DNA of 64,000 bases from Nesterenkonia sandarakina (GTDB lineage: Bacteria; Actinomycetota; Actinomycetes; Actinomycetales; Micrococcaceae). Shown piece after piece: positions 33,750 through 42,002 of the stretch. Where the stretch lies: the NCBI RefSeq assembly GCF_003003175.1, contig NZ_PVTY01000014.1, positions 1 to 64,000 on the forward strand. The letters are read 5' to 3'. The notes under the pieces are model-generated. The model searched no databases. It saw only the letters and a program-made list of their open reading frames with translations, and was not told the origin of the DNA. The position numbers were made by a program, and so were the translations under genes. Every line of letters begins with the position of its first letter. The first letter of the stretch is position 1.

Positions 33750-35103
33750 TGATCGGCCTTTCCTTGGGAAGTTCATACATGGTGCGGCGCTCACGCAGCG
33801 CGAGCGCCGAGGCGAAGGTGATCGGTCCGACACGTCCGATGAACATCAGCAGCACCAGCAGCAGCTGTCCGGTCACCGGAAGCTCGGCGGTGATCCCGGT
33901 GGACAGGCCCACGGTGGCGAACGCCGAGACGGTCTCGAAGAGCACCTGATCCAGGGGCAGCCCGCTCAGGTGCATCAGCGCGCCGGTGACCACACCGATC
34001 AGTCCCCCGGCGAGCACGACGACGGCGATGGCCTGCCGGTGCACGGCCCGTGAGAGCCGCTTGCCGAAGATGTTCACGGCGGTGTCTCCGCGCAGTTCGG
34101 TGTAGACGATGAAGAGCAGCACCGCAAAGGTGGTGACCTTGATCCCGCCCGCGGTCCCGGCAGGTGCGCCGCCGATGAACATCAGCAGGTCCATTCCCAG
34201 CCAGGTGGTCGGCTCCATCGCCGAGATGTCGAGGCTGTTGAACCCGGCTGTGCGCGTCTGCACCGACTGGAAGAAGCTGGCGAGCAGCTTCTCCGGCGCC
34301 GAGAGCGGACCCAGGGTCGCGGGATTGGACCATTCCAGCACCAGGACCATCCCGGTGCCCAGCACCAGCAGCACGCTGGTGGCCCAGAGCACGATCCGGG
34401 TGTGCATCGACCACAGTCGCGGGGTCCGGAATCGGCGCCGCAGCTGCAGGATCACCGGGAAGCCGAGTCCGCCGAGGATGATCGCCGCGGAGAGGCCCAG
34501 TCCGACGACGGGGTCGGCGACGAACCCCATCATGGAGTCGCTGTAGAGCGCGAAACCGGCGTTGTTGAAGGCTGAGACGGAGTGGAAGACGCCGTGCCAG
34601 ATCGCCTCTCCCGGGCTCATCTCGTAGCTGAGGTGGAACCGCAGCGACAGGATGATCGCAAGCGCGATCTCGATGATCAGGGAGATCTTGATGATGCCCA
34701 GGATCAGGGAGCGCAGGTCTGCCAGCCCGAGGCTCTTGGCCTCGGCGGCGGCCAGGAGCTTCGAGCGCAGCGAGAGCCGGCCCAGCACGATCAGTCCCAC
34801 CACGGTCGCGAAGGTCATCACGCCGAATCCGCCGAGCTGGATCAGCACCAGGATGATGATCTGCCCGAACGTGGAGAAGTGGGTGCCGGTGTCCACCACG
34901 GTCAGCCCGGTGACGCACAGGGCCGAGGTCGCGGTGAAGAGCGCGTGGATGAGGTCGGTCTCCTGCCCCGGCGCGGTGGCGGCGGGGAGGAGCAGAAGCC
35001 CGGTTCCAGCGGCGGTCGCCAGCAGGAAGCCGAGAAAGATGAGCTGCACCGGTCGGATCCGGCGGAGCAGCACCCGCTGACCAGCGGGCCCAGGTTGATT
35101 CAC
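33742..35103 (-). CDS. ktrB: Potassium uptake channel subunit KtrB/TrkH
   Basis: 453 residues forming four M1-P-M2 repeats with selectivity-filter glycines visible in TSALCVTGLTVVDTG, SAFNNAGFALYSDS, SVQTRTAGFNSLD and SAFATVGLSTG, with SuperK-family helices between them. It is the membrane K+ (Na+-dependent) pore partner of KtrA just downstream. GTG start at 35103, without a Shine-Dalgarno sequence but with a good promoter ending 8 nt before it. Confidence 0.94.
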   Translation of the reverse strand: MNQPGPAGQRVLLRRIRPVQLIFLGFLLATAAGTGLLLLPAATAPGQETDLIHALFTATSALCVTGLTVVDTGTHFSTFGQIIILVLIQLGGFGVMTFATVVGLIVLGRLSLRSKLLAAAEAKSLGLADLRSLILGIIKISLIIEIALAIILSLRFHLSYEMSPGEAIWHGVFHSVSAFNNAGFALYSDSMMGFVADPVVGLGLSAAIILGGLGFPVILQLRRRFRTPRLWSMHTRIVLWATSVLLVLGTGMVLVLEWSNPATLGPLSAPEKLLASFFQSVQTRTAGFNSLDISAMEPTTWLGMDLLMFIGGAPAGTAGGIKVTTFAVLLFIVYTELRGDTAVNIFGKRLSRAVHRQAIAVVVLAGGLIGVVTGALMHLSGLPLDQVLFETVSAFATVGLSTGITAELPVTGQLLLVLLMFIGRVGPITFASALALRERRTMYELPKERPIIG

Positions 35104-35111
35104 AAAGCTGA

Positions 35112-35140
35112 ACTGTAGACCCGGGGTGGCCCGACGACAA
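35112..35140 (-). promoter_or_regulatory. ktrB-ktrA promoter
   Basis: Minus strand: -35 TTGTCG (35135-35140), 17-nt spacer, -10 TACAGT (35112-35117), then 8 nt to GTG 35103. This is one of the few sites here with both hexamers recognisable, and the transcript should be leaderless. Confidence 0.65.
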
Positions 35141-35195
35141 GCACTGACAGCAAGTGATGCTTGTCATCCGCGCAGATCACCAGGAGTGCATACAG

Positions 35196-35245
35196 AAAGA
35201 CCGGCCCCCCGGTCTCGCCGAAACGATTCCAGGGGGCCGGTCTTT
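35196..35245. terminator. Intrinsic terminator of the cold-shock gene
   Basis: AAAGACCGGCCCCC (35196-35209) pairs with GGGGGCCGGTCTTT (35232-35245): 14 bp perfect, T-rich on both sides (TCTTTCTG on the minus strand). It ends the minus-strand csp transcript and would also block plus-strand readthrough. Confidence 0.85.
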
Positions 35246-35321
35246 TGAGGTTCTGTTCATCGAACCCGAGATGCTCAGCGTCCGAAGGCTATGCAGCCGT
35301 CGTCGGCGAACTCAGTGAAGC

Positions 35322-35525
35322 TCAGAGAGGGTTGACGTTCTCAGCCTGAAGACCCTTGGGGCCGCGGGCGGTCTCGAACTCAACCTTCTGGTTCTCCTCG
35401 AGGGAACGGAAGCCGGAAGTGGTGATCGCGCTGAAGTGCACGAAGACATCGTCTGAACCGTCTTCGGGGGCAATGAAGCCGTAGCCCTTTTCAGCGTTGA
35501 ACCATTTAACTGTGCCTGTAGCCAT
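35322..35525 (-). CDS. cspA: Cold-shock protein CspA
   Basis: 67 residues, OB fold, with RNP1 KGYGFIAP and RNP2 VFVHF motifs in [18 protein letters not shown]. Single-stranded nucleic acid chaperone. AAGGAAAC precedes the ATG. The leader is about 125 nt, as is common for csp genes, and contains the hairpin GCATCG/CGATGC at 35557-35574. Confidence 0.97.
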   Translation of the reverse strand: MATGTVKWFNAEKGYGFIAPEDGSDDVFVHFSAITTSGFRSLEENQKVEFETARGPKGLQAENVNPL

Positions 35526-35657
35526 GATGTTTCCTTAATATACTTGCTCTTGCTACGCATCGATCTCACGATGCATGTGCCGCGACCAACCTGGCAGGCC
35601 GATCGCGGTGACCACTGGACGACAACATAAGTGTCGAAGCCCGTGTGGTACTCCGCC

Positions 35658-35686
35658 AGCCTACGCTAATAATCCGCTGGGGTCAC
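35658..35686 (-). promoter_or_regulatory. cspA promoter
   Basis: Minus strand: -35 GTGACC (35681-35686), 17-nt spacer, -10 TAGGCT (35658-35663). Predicted start near 35651, giving a 5' leader of about 125 nt. Confidence 0.55.
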
Positions 35687-35705
35687 TACTGGTCTCGATG
35701 GCGCG

Positions 35706-38099
35706 TCATTCGGCGCCGTCTGAGCCGGCCGATCCGTGCTGCCCCGCGCCCGATTCGGCAGCTGCTGCAGCGGGTGCCGGGGTGTGCGCCTCGAATCGGA
35801 CCATCATCGCCTTGAACCCGGGGGTGTTGGACTCCCGGGCGACGAGATTGCGGTGGGTCAGCGCGTTCGCCTCCGGGTAGTAGGCCGCCACACAGCCGCG
35901 GGCAGTCGGGTACGCCACCAGATGGAACCGCTCCGCGCGTCGCTCCTCGCCTTGGAACACCGAGACCACGTCGACCAGCTCCCGGTCCGCGAACCCGGTC
36001 GCGGCGAGGTCCTCCGGGTGGATCAGGATCACGCGGCGACCACCGGAGACTCCGCGGTAGCGGTCATCGAGGCCGTAGAAGGTGGTGTTGTACTGGTCGT
36101 GGGAGCGCATCGTCTGCAGCACCAGGTGCCCTTCAGGCGGGGTCAGGTACTCCAGGGCCCGCACCGTGAATCCGGCCAGGCCGTCAGCGGTGGCGAAGGA
36201 GCGGTGATCCCGGGGCGGGTTCGGCAGCACGAATCCGTGCTTGTCCCGGATCCTTCGATTGAAGTCCTCGGTCCCCTCGACCACCCGCGAGGCGTGGTCC
36301 CGGATGACGTCGTAGTCCTCGGCCATGGCCTGCCAGTCGACCACGTGCTCGGGTCCGAAGATCGCCTCGGCCATCCGGGCGATGATCACCGGCTCCGCCA
36401 GCAGGTGATCCGACACCGGCTCGAGCCGCCCCCGGGTGGAGCTGACCACCGACATGGAGTTCTCCACCGAGAGGAACTGGGCGCCGCCGGGGTGTTTGTC
36501 GTCCCGGTCGGAGCGGCCGAGCGTGGGCAGGATGAGCGAGGTCTGACCGTGGACCACATGGGAGCGGTTGGGCTTTGTGGAGATGTGCACGGTGAGCCCG
36601 GTGCGCTTGAGCCCGGCCTCCATCACCGCGGTGTCGGAGTTCGCCGCGGCGAGGTTTCCTCCCATGGAGACGAACACGTCGACGTCTCCGGCGTCCATCG
36701 CGGACATGCCGTTGGTGGAGTCGAAGCCGTGGGCGCGCGGGGAGCGGATGCCGAACTCGGCGTCGAGCCGGCGCAGGAAGGGTTCCGTGGGCCGCTCCCA
36801 GATGCCGAAGGTCCGGTCGCCCTGGACGTTGGAGTGCCCCCGCACCGGGCAGGCGCCCGCCCCCGGTTTGCCGAAGTTGCCCTGGAGCAGCAGCAGGTTG
36901 ACGATCTCCTTGATGGTGTCCACCGAGTGGGGCTGCTGGGTCAGACCCAGCGCCCAGCAGAAGATCGTCGCCTTCGATGCCGCCATCAGGTCGGCGATGT
37001 GCTCGATCTCGGCGCGCTGCAGCCCGGTGGCGGCTTCGATCTCGGCCCAGTCCAGGGTTGCGCGGGCCTGGCTGTACTCGGTGAAGCCCCTGGTCTTGGA
37101 CTCCACGAACTCCCGGTCCACCACGGAGCCTGGATTCTCCTGCTCCTTGCGCAGCAGCAGGTGGCCCAGCGCCTGGAACAGCGCCTGGTCTCCGCCGACC
37201 TTGATCTGCAGGAACTCATCGCTGATCTGCTCCCCGTCCCCGATGAGCCCCTTCGCGGTCTGCGGATCCTTGAACCGGAGCAGCCCCGCCTCGGGCAGCG
37301 GGTTCACCGAGACCACCTTGCCGCCGTTCTTCCGTGCCTGCGCCAGGGAGCCGAGCATCCGCGGGTGATTGGTGCCGGGGTTCTGCCCGACCACGAAGAT
37401 CAGCTCGGAGTGCTCGAGGTCCTTCAGCGAGACCGTGCCCTTGCCGATGCCGATGGTGGGGTTCAGCGCCGTCCCTGAGGATTCGTGGCACATGTTCGAG
37501 CAGTCTGGCAGGTTGTTGGTGCCCAGCGAGCGGGCGAGCAGCTGATACAGGAACGCCGTCTCGTTCGCGGTGCGCCCGGAGGTGTAGAACATGCACCGAT
37601 CCGGGGTCGTCGCCCGGACGTGGTCGCCGATGGTCTCGAAGGCCTCGGCCCAGCTGATCGGCCGGTAGTGGGTCTCTCCGGCGTGGATCATCATGGGATG
37701 GGTGATCCGCCCCGACTGGCCGAGCCAGTATTCGGTCTTGGTCTCAAGCTCCGCGATGGAGTGCTCGGCCCACCACTGCGGGGTGACCACCCGGGTGGTG
37801 GACTCCTCGGCGAGCGCCTTGGCGCCGTTCTCGCAGAACTCCACCGGCTTGCGCTTGGTCTCGGTCGGTTCGGGCCAGGCACAGCCGGGGCAGTCCACGC
37901 CGCCGGACTGGTTGACCCGGTACATGGCGCGCACGGTGCGCGAGAGCCCGCCCTGGGCCATCCCGCGAGAGAAGGACACCTCTACCGCCTTGAGTCCGGC
38001 CGCGTGGGTCTTCGGCTCGCTCACCTGCAACGAGTCCTCATCGATGTCCTCGAACTGCGCGGCATGGCCGCGGACTGATTCGTCGCGCATCTTGGTCAT
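35706..38099 (-). CDS. FdhF/YdeP-family molybdopterin oxidoreductase
   Basis: 797 residues. The family-specific GGVDCPGCAWPEP lies near residue 70. The bis-MGD domain includes YTSGRTANETAFLYQLLAR, the putative Mo-ligand Cys in NMCHESSGTAL, and GQNPGTNHPRM; a C-terminal aspartate-decarboxylase-like domain (EGHLVLQTMRSHDQYNTTFYG) binds the cofactor. Related proteins (E. coli YdeP, actinobacterial FdhF-like) are often called formate dehydrogenase, but true substrate proof is lacking, and the [4Fe-4S] set of canonical FdhA is incomplete. GGAGGAC precedes ATG 38099, which overlaps the fdhD stop by 4 nt (ATGA). The extreme C-terminus is an Ala/Gly tail. Confidence 0.9.
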   Translation of the reverse strand: MTKMRDESVRGHAAQFEDIDEDSLQVSEPKTHAAGLKAVEVSFSRGMAQGGLSRTVRAMYRVNQSGGVDCPGCAWPEPTETKRKPVEFCENGAKALAEESTTRVVTPQWWAEHSIAELETKTEYWLGQSGRITHPMMIHAGETHYRPISWAEAFETIGDHVRATTPDRCMFYTSGRTANETAFLYQLLARSLGTNNLPDCSNMCHESSGTALNPTIGIGKGTVSLKDLEHSELIFVVGQNPGTNHPRMLGSLAQARKNGGKVVSVNPLPEAGLLRFKDPQTAKGLIGDGEQISDEFLQIKVGGDQALFQALGHLLLRKEQENPGSVVDREFVESKTRGFTEYSQARATLDWAEIEAATGLQRAEIEHIADLMAASKATIFCWALGLTQQPHSVDTIKEIVNLLLLQGNFGKPGAGACPVRGHSNVQGDRTFGIWERPTEPFLRRLDAEFGIRSPRAHGFDSTNGMSAMDAGDVDVFVSMGGNLAAANSDTAVMEAGLKRTGLTVHISTKPNRSHVVHGQTSLILPTLGRSDRDDKHPGGAQFLSVENSMSVVSSTRGRLEPVSDHLLAEPVIIARMAEAIFGPEHVVDWQAMAEDYDVIRDHASRVVEGTEDFNRRIRDKHGFVLPNPPRDHRSFATADGLAGFTVRALEYLTPPEGHLVLQTMRSHDQYNTTFYGLDDRYRGVSGGRRVILIHPEDLAATGFADRELVDVVSVFQGEERRAERFHLVAYPTARGCVAAYYPEANALTHRNLVARESNTPGFKAMMVRFEAHTPAPAAAAAESGAGQHGSAGSDGAE

Positions 38100-38932
38100 G
38101 ACTGTTCGTCCTCCGTCTCGACGCGTTGGAAGTGGGTGTAGAGGTTGATGGAGCCGCCGCGGGAGAATCCGGCCAGGGTGAGCCCCGAGCGTTCGGCGAG
38201 GTCCACCGCCAACGACGACGGCGCCCCGACCGCGCTGAGCATCTCGATCCCCGCCAGGGCGGCCTTCTGCACGAGCTCGAAGGAGGCGCGGCCGGAGACC
38301 TGCAGCACGGTGCCGCTCAGCGGGAGCCGACCCTGGGTCAGCGCCCACCCGACCACCTTGTCCACCGCGTTGTGCCGGCCGACGTCTTCACGCAGACACA
38401 GCAGCTCGCCGTCGGCGTCGAAGAGTCCGGCGGCGTGGACTCCCCCGGTCTTGGCGAACAGCGTCTGCCGCTCGCGCATCAGCTCTGGAAGCTGCAGCAG
38501 CACGTCCGAGGTCAGGCGCAGCAGATCGGTCCGCTGCACCGGCAGGGTCTTCTCCACCGCGTCGATGGAGGTGGTGCCACAGATCCCGCAGGCCGAGGTG
38601 GTGAGCACGTTGCGGGTGCGCAGCAGCGAGGTCGGCGGCAGCGCGGGGTCCAGCTCGGCGTCGATGACGTTATAGGTCTGGTTTCCGTGCTCGTCCGTGC
38701 CGGCGCAGTAGCGCAGGCTGCGCAGGTGCTCCTGGGAGCTGATGATGCCCTCGGCGACCAGGAAGCCGGCGACGAGCTCGAAGTCGTGCCCCGGGGTCCG
38801 CATGGTCACGGTGAAGGACTCCCCCGCCAGACGCAGCTCCAGCGGCTCTTCGACGGCGAGCAGATCGCCCTTGCTCCGTGACCCGTCCCGGCGCAGGGTG
38901 ACCACGCGACGACGTTCGGTCAGACGTCCCAT
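38096..38932 (-). CDS. fdhD: Formate dehydrogenase accessory sulfurtransferase FdhD
   Basis: 278 residues. FdhD passes sulfur from a cysteine desulfurase to the Mo-bis-MGD cofactor before it is put into the dehydrogenase. The sulfur-relay CxxC is visible in TTSACGICGTTS near residue 115, and FAKTGGVHAAGLFD and DVGRHNAVDKVVGWAL mark the family. AGGAGGG precedes ATG 38932. It overlaps moeA by 13 bp upstream and the YdeP-type gene by 4 bp downstream, so all three are translationally linked. Confidence 0.95.
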   Translation of the reverse strand: MGRLTERRRVVTLRRDGSRSKGDLLAVEEPLELRLAGESFTVTMRTPGHDFELVAGFLVAEGIISSQEHLRSLRYCAGTDEHGNQTYNVIDAELDPALPPTSLLRTRNVLTTSACGICGTTSIDAVEKTLPVQRTDLLRLTSDVLLQLPELMRERQTLFAKTGGVHAAGLFDADGELLCLREDVGRHNAVDKVVGWALTQGRLPLSGTVLQVSGRASFELVQKAALAGIEMLSAVGAPSSLAVDLAERSGLTLAGFSRGGSINLYTHFQRVETEDEQS

Positions 38933-40164
38933 GCCAAGCCCTCCTGGTGCTGCCCGGGCACCGGGAGACAGTCCACCGGCTCGCCGGGGGCGATTCCGGC
39001 GGCGGGCACGATCGCGAGCGCGTCGGCTTCAGCGAGTCCCCGCATCATGTGGGAGCGGCTGTGACCAGCGGGGATGACTCCCTGAGCTCCCTGACGCACG
39101 GGCAGCAGCCGGGTGCCGCGGCGAGCCCCGCTCAGCTGCGCCCCGGCCGTGCGACGCAGCGTGGGGGTGCGGGATCCATGGTCGATCCCGCGCAGCGCGC
39201 GCAGCAGCGGCACTCCGAGTGCGCTCAGCGCCGAGAACCCTGCGAGCGGGTTCCCCGGCAGGCCGAGCAGATACAGCGGCCCCTCGCGGCGGGGCAGCCG
39301 GGCCAGGAGCACCGGGTGCCCTGGGCGCATGTCCACGGAATCCACCTCCAGCTCGGCGCCCAGCATCTGAAGGGCAGGTCTGAGCGCATCGGCGCGCGAG
39401 TGGGCGGTGCCTCCGCTGGTGATGATCAGGTCCGCCGCGCCGGTGGCCGAGATCTGCCGGAGCGCCTCGGCGAGCTCCTCGGGGTCGTCGCCCAGCCGCT
39501 GGGAGTCCACGGTTCCGGCGCCCATCTCGCGGAGCATCGGCGGCAGCGCCAGGCCGAAGACGTCCCGGACCTGGCCCGGCGCGGGGGTTCCGCGGGTGAT
39601 GACCTCTGCCCCGGTGAGCAGCAGCTGCACCCGGGGCCGTGGGATGACCCGGAGGTGGTCGTGTCCGGCGACGGCGGCCACGGCTGCTCGTGCCGGGGTG
39701 AGCACCACCCCTGCCGGGATCAGCTGGTCCTGGGCGCGGCATTCGGCTCCGGCGTGGCGGACGTTGCGCTGGGGTGCGGTGTCCGGGCTGGTGCTGATGG
39801 CCTGCAGCTCGGAGCCCGCGGTGATGCCGTGCTCGGTGCGCAGGACCGCATGCGTGCCTTCCGGCACGGGGGATCCGGTGAGCACCTCGGTGGCCTCACC
39901 GGGGCGCAGCGGGGCCGGCCGGATCGCGGGGCTGCGGGGGCTCTCGGGCCGGAGCGACCAGCGCGGAGCACCGTCGGGGTGTGGCAGCGGGTCCGCGGCC
40001 AGCGCCCATCCGTCCATCGCGGACGTCGAGACATGGGGGATGTCCTGCTGAGCATGCACCGGGTCCACGAGCACGCTCCCGATGGCGTCCGGAACGCGCA
40101 GCTGAGCCGGGGGCAGGGCGGTGAGCGCGGCTGCCCGGTGACGGGCCTGGGTCAGTGTCATCAT
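38920..40164 (-). CDS. moeA: Molybdopterin molybdotransferase MoeA
   Basis: 414 residues. MoeA inserts molybdate into adenylylated molybdopterin. Visible: the domain III entry SAMDGWAL near residue 45, VLTGSPVPEGTHAVLR, LLLTGAEVI, the active-site LIITSGGTAHSRADAL, and LLGLPGNPLAGFSAL. Twin ATG codons at 40164 and 40161 begin the frame, 17 bp after the DUF6457 gene; no clear Shine-Dalgarno sequence. Confidence 0.94.
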   Translation of the reverse strand: MMTLTQARHRAAALTALPPAQLRVPDAIGSVLVDPVHAQQDIPHVSTSAMDGWALAADPLPHPDGAPRWSLRPESPRSPAIRPAPLRPGEATEVLTGSPVPEGTHAVLRTEHGITAGSELQAISTSPDTAPQRNVRHAGAECRAQDQLIPAGVVLTPARAAVAAVAGHDHLRVIPRPRVQLLLTGAEVITRGTPAPGQVRDVFGLALPPMLREMGAGTVDSQRLGDDPEELAEALRQISATGAADLIITSGGTAHSRADALRPALQMLGAELEVDSVDMRPGHPVLLARLPRREGPLYLLGLPGNPLAGFSALSALGVPLLRALRGIDHGSRTPTLRRTAGAQLSGARRGTRLLPVRQGAQGVIPAGHSRSHMMRGLAEADALAIVPAAGIAPGEPVDCLPVPGQHQEGLAWDV

Positions 40165-40181
40165 CTCGGCGCGGGTCGTAC

Positions 40182-40496
40182 TCAGCCGACGGCCTCGGAC
40201 CGGCGCTCGAGCAGCTGTTCGGCGACCCGCGAGGCGGCCCGGGAGGCTGTCTGGAGGTCTGCCTGTCCGCTGGCCTCGGCGAGCCCGGCGACGTAGCCGA
40301 TGAGGTAGGTGGTCACCGGAGCGGCGGGACGGACCACGGTGTGCGCCGCCTGGCCGGCGAGGGCGAGCACGGCGTCGATGTCGATCTCGACGCCGTCGAC
40401 CTCGAGATGGTGGGCGAGCTCCTTGATCCACAGCTCGATGGATTCATGCGGGTCCCTCGATGCTGGTTCCTGCGGGTCAGTGGGTTCTGCAGTCAT
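40182..40496 (-). CDS. DUF6457 family protein
   Basis: 104 residues, entirely helical and soluble in prediction: HESIELWIKELAHHLEVDG, then AVLALAGQAAHTVVRPAAPVTTYLIGYVAGLA. DUF6457 proteins regularly sit among molybdenum cofactor genes (moeA, mobA) in actinobacteria, as here, which suggests a Moco-related accessory role (inference). Upstream 48 bp to mobA; downstream 17 bp to moeA. Confidence 0.85.
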   Translation of the reverse strand: MTAEPTDPQEPASRDPHESIELWIKELAHHLEVDGVEIDIDAVLALAGQAAHTVVRPAAPVTTYLIGYVAGLAEASGQADLQTASRAASRVAEQLLERRSEAVG

Positions 40497-40544
40497 TCCG
40501 GCTCCTTCGTTGGCGCTGTCTCCAGAATCTCACAACCGGGCGGA

Positions 40545-41267
40545 TCAGGGCAGACTGATCCCGAGCCGGTGGGCGTCCTGGAGGGTGTCCACGTCGTCGC
40601 TGAGTCCGCGTGGCAGCACAGGGTGGCGCAGCGTGGTCGACTCGTCGAGCCCCTGCAGCAGCCAGCGCAGCGGTCGATCTTCTGCCTGCTCTGCGCGCAG
40701 CTCTGAGACCCGGCGCCGCAGCCAATCAGTCGGCACGGCCGCGCTCAGGTACTGGTGCCGGCCGCTCTCGTCACGGGGTATCACCGCATCCGGCTGCTCG
40801 AGCTCTTCGACCTCGAGCAGCTGCTCGAGGAGCCAGTCAAGCAGGGCGGCGGGCCGGGCCAGGTCCACCGCGAGCAGCAGGGTCCACCTGCTGGGAGCCG
40901 CGATGGAGCCGCCGTCAGGATCGCCCTGGAGATCTCTGCGACCCTGGATACCCTGGAGATCCTGGCTGTCCTCAAGCTCCTGGAGGTGACGATCCAGCTC
41001 GGCGGCGCCGGAGAGGACGCCGGCGGCGGGTCCGGCGAAGGCGGGGGTTTCTTGGACCAGCGGGACCGACGTCGGGACCTCGGGTCTCAGTGACGCCGGC
41101 CCGACCACCACGGTGCGCAGGTCTCGGGCGTGGAGCTCCTGGAGCCAGCGTCGGATCTGGGTCTGCCCGTCTCGGCGGAGCAGCGCCTTCTCCACCCCGC
41201 CCATCCTGCTCCCCCGCCCCCCGGCGAGCAGGATCGCGGTGAGCTCGGGGTCAGTGGGAGGAGGCAT
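40545..41267 (-). CDS. mobA: Molybdenum cofactor nucleotidyltransferase (MobA-like), with a Q/L/D-rich insert
   Basis: 240 residues. The NTP-transferase signature LLAGGRGSRMGGVEKALL lies at residues 13-30 and the metal-site motif LLAVDLARP (family: DxP-type) near residue 132. Between them, about residues 92-122 form a repetitive LQE/LQG/DLQGD stretch not typical of MobA. The enzyme should attach GMP (or CMP if MocA-like) to molybdopterin; the Moco cluster fits GMP addition for the bis-MGD enzyme encoded nearby. It overlaps the HNH gene by 17 bp. Confidence 0.82.
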   Translation of the reverse strand: MPPPTDPELTAILLAGGRGSRMGGVEKALLRRDGQTQIRRWLQELHARDLRTVVVGPASLRPEVPTSVPLVQETPAFAGPAAGVLSGAAELDRHLQELEDSQDLQGIQGRRDLQGDPDGGSIAAPSRWTLLLAVDLARPAALLDWLLEQLLEVEELEQPDAVIPRDESGRHQYLSAAVPTDWLRRRVSELRAEQAEDRPLRWLLQGLDESTTLRHPVLPRGLSDDVDTLQDAHRLGISLP

Positions 41268-41751
41268 GAGTCAAGAATGGCATCCAGACGTCGCGGGGCG
41301 CATCGAGCTCCACCGGCATCCAGACGTGGTGCGGGGGCGCCTGCGGGGTCATGCCCAGCGTCCAGCCGAGTTCGTCGAGGGTCTTGCTGCCCTTGCGCGC
41401 ATTGCACGTCCCGCAGCAGGCGACCAGGTTCTCCCAGCTGGAGTCTCCGCCGCGGGCGCGCGGTATGACATGGTCCACGGTGGCGGCGGGCCGGTCGCAG
41501 TAGGTGCACAGCCGGCCGTCGCGGCGCAGGATGCTTCGTCTCGACGGGGCGGCGGGGCGTCGCCGGGACACCCGGACGTAGTGGTGGAGCAGGATCACGG
41601 CCGGACGCGGGACCAGCGCGGAGGGCGTGGCGATCGGAGTGTGGTCCTCGGCGAGCACGCTGGCCTTGCCGTGCATGACCAGCACGGCGGCGCGGCGTGA
41701 GGTGACCACGCTCAGCGGCTCATAGCCTGCGTTGAGCACCAGTGTTCGCAT
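41251..41751 (-). CDS. HNH endonuclease family protein
   Basis: 166 residues starting MRTLVLNAGYEPLSVVTSRR, a hallmark of a widespread actinobacterial HNH family. The zinc ribbon and HNH core CTYCDRPAATVDHVIPRARGG continues to NLVACCGTCNARKG, with two CxxC pairs and the H-N-H residues present. Chromosomal members are not linked to phage here, and their physiological role is undefined. GGGAG precedes ATG 41751. A promoter with TATATT lies about 115 bp upstream. Confidence 0.87.
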   Translation of the reverse strand: MRTLVLNAGYEPLSVVTSRRAAVLVMHGKASVLAEDHTPIATPSALVPRPAVILLHHYVRVSRRRPAAPSRRSILRRDGRLCTYCDRPAATVDHVIPRARGGDSSWENLVACCGTCNARKGSKTLDELGWTLGMTPQAPPHHVWMPVELDAPRDVWMPFLTHASSH

Positions 41752-41855
41752 ATCGGGGCTCCCGTGCGTTAACCCCTGCTCGTCGAGCTGCCGGGATCCA
41801 CGCCTCACGGCGCGTCACGGCGCGGTCCTCACAGGGTTCCACAGCGTTCTGCTCT

Positions 41856-41867
41856 GCCTGTACAGGC
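41856..41867. promoter_or_regulatory. 12-bp palindrome at the HNH transcription start
   Basis: GCCTGTACAGGC is a perfect palindrome covering the predicted start of the HNH transcript. It shares the core CTGTACAG with the palindrome at 44205-44216. Confidence 0.45.
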
Positions 41868-41869
41868 TC

Positions 41870-41898
41870 AATATAGACCGTGCGGACAATCCTGCCCA
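41870..41898 (-). promoter_or_regulatory. HNH gene promoter
   Basis: Minus strand: -35 TGGGCA (41893-41898), 17-nt spacer, -10 TATATT (41870-41875). Predicted start near 41863 gives a leader of about 110 nt. Confidence 0.5.
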
Positions 41899-41929
41899 CT
41901 TGATGACATGGCGCCCGGGCATGCAGAAG

Positions 41930-41967
41930 CCGCAGGGCGCGATCCCTGTGAGGATCGCGCCCTGCGG
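41930..41967. terminator. Terminator of the NlpC/P60 gene
   Basis: CCGCAGGGCGCGATCC (41930-41945) and its exact complement (41952-41967) form a 16-bp stem with a 6-nt loop, 36 bp after the stop of the NlpC/P60 gene in its reading direction. Confidence 0.85.
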
Positions 41968-42002
41968 CCGAGGTTTGTTTCACCGCCGAGGCGGCGGAAG
42001 CA

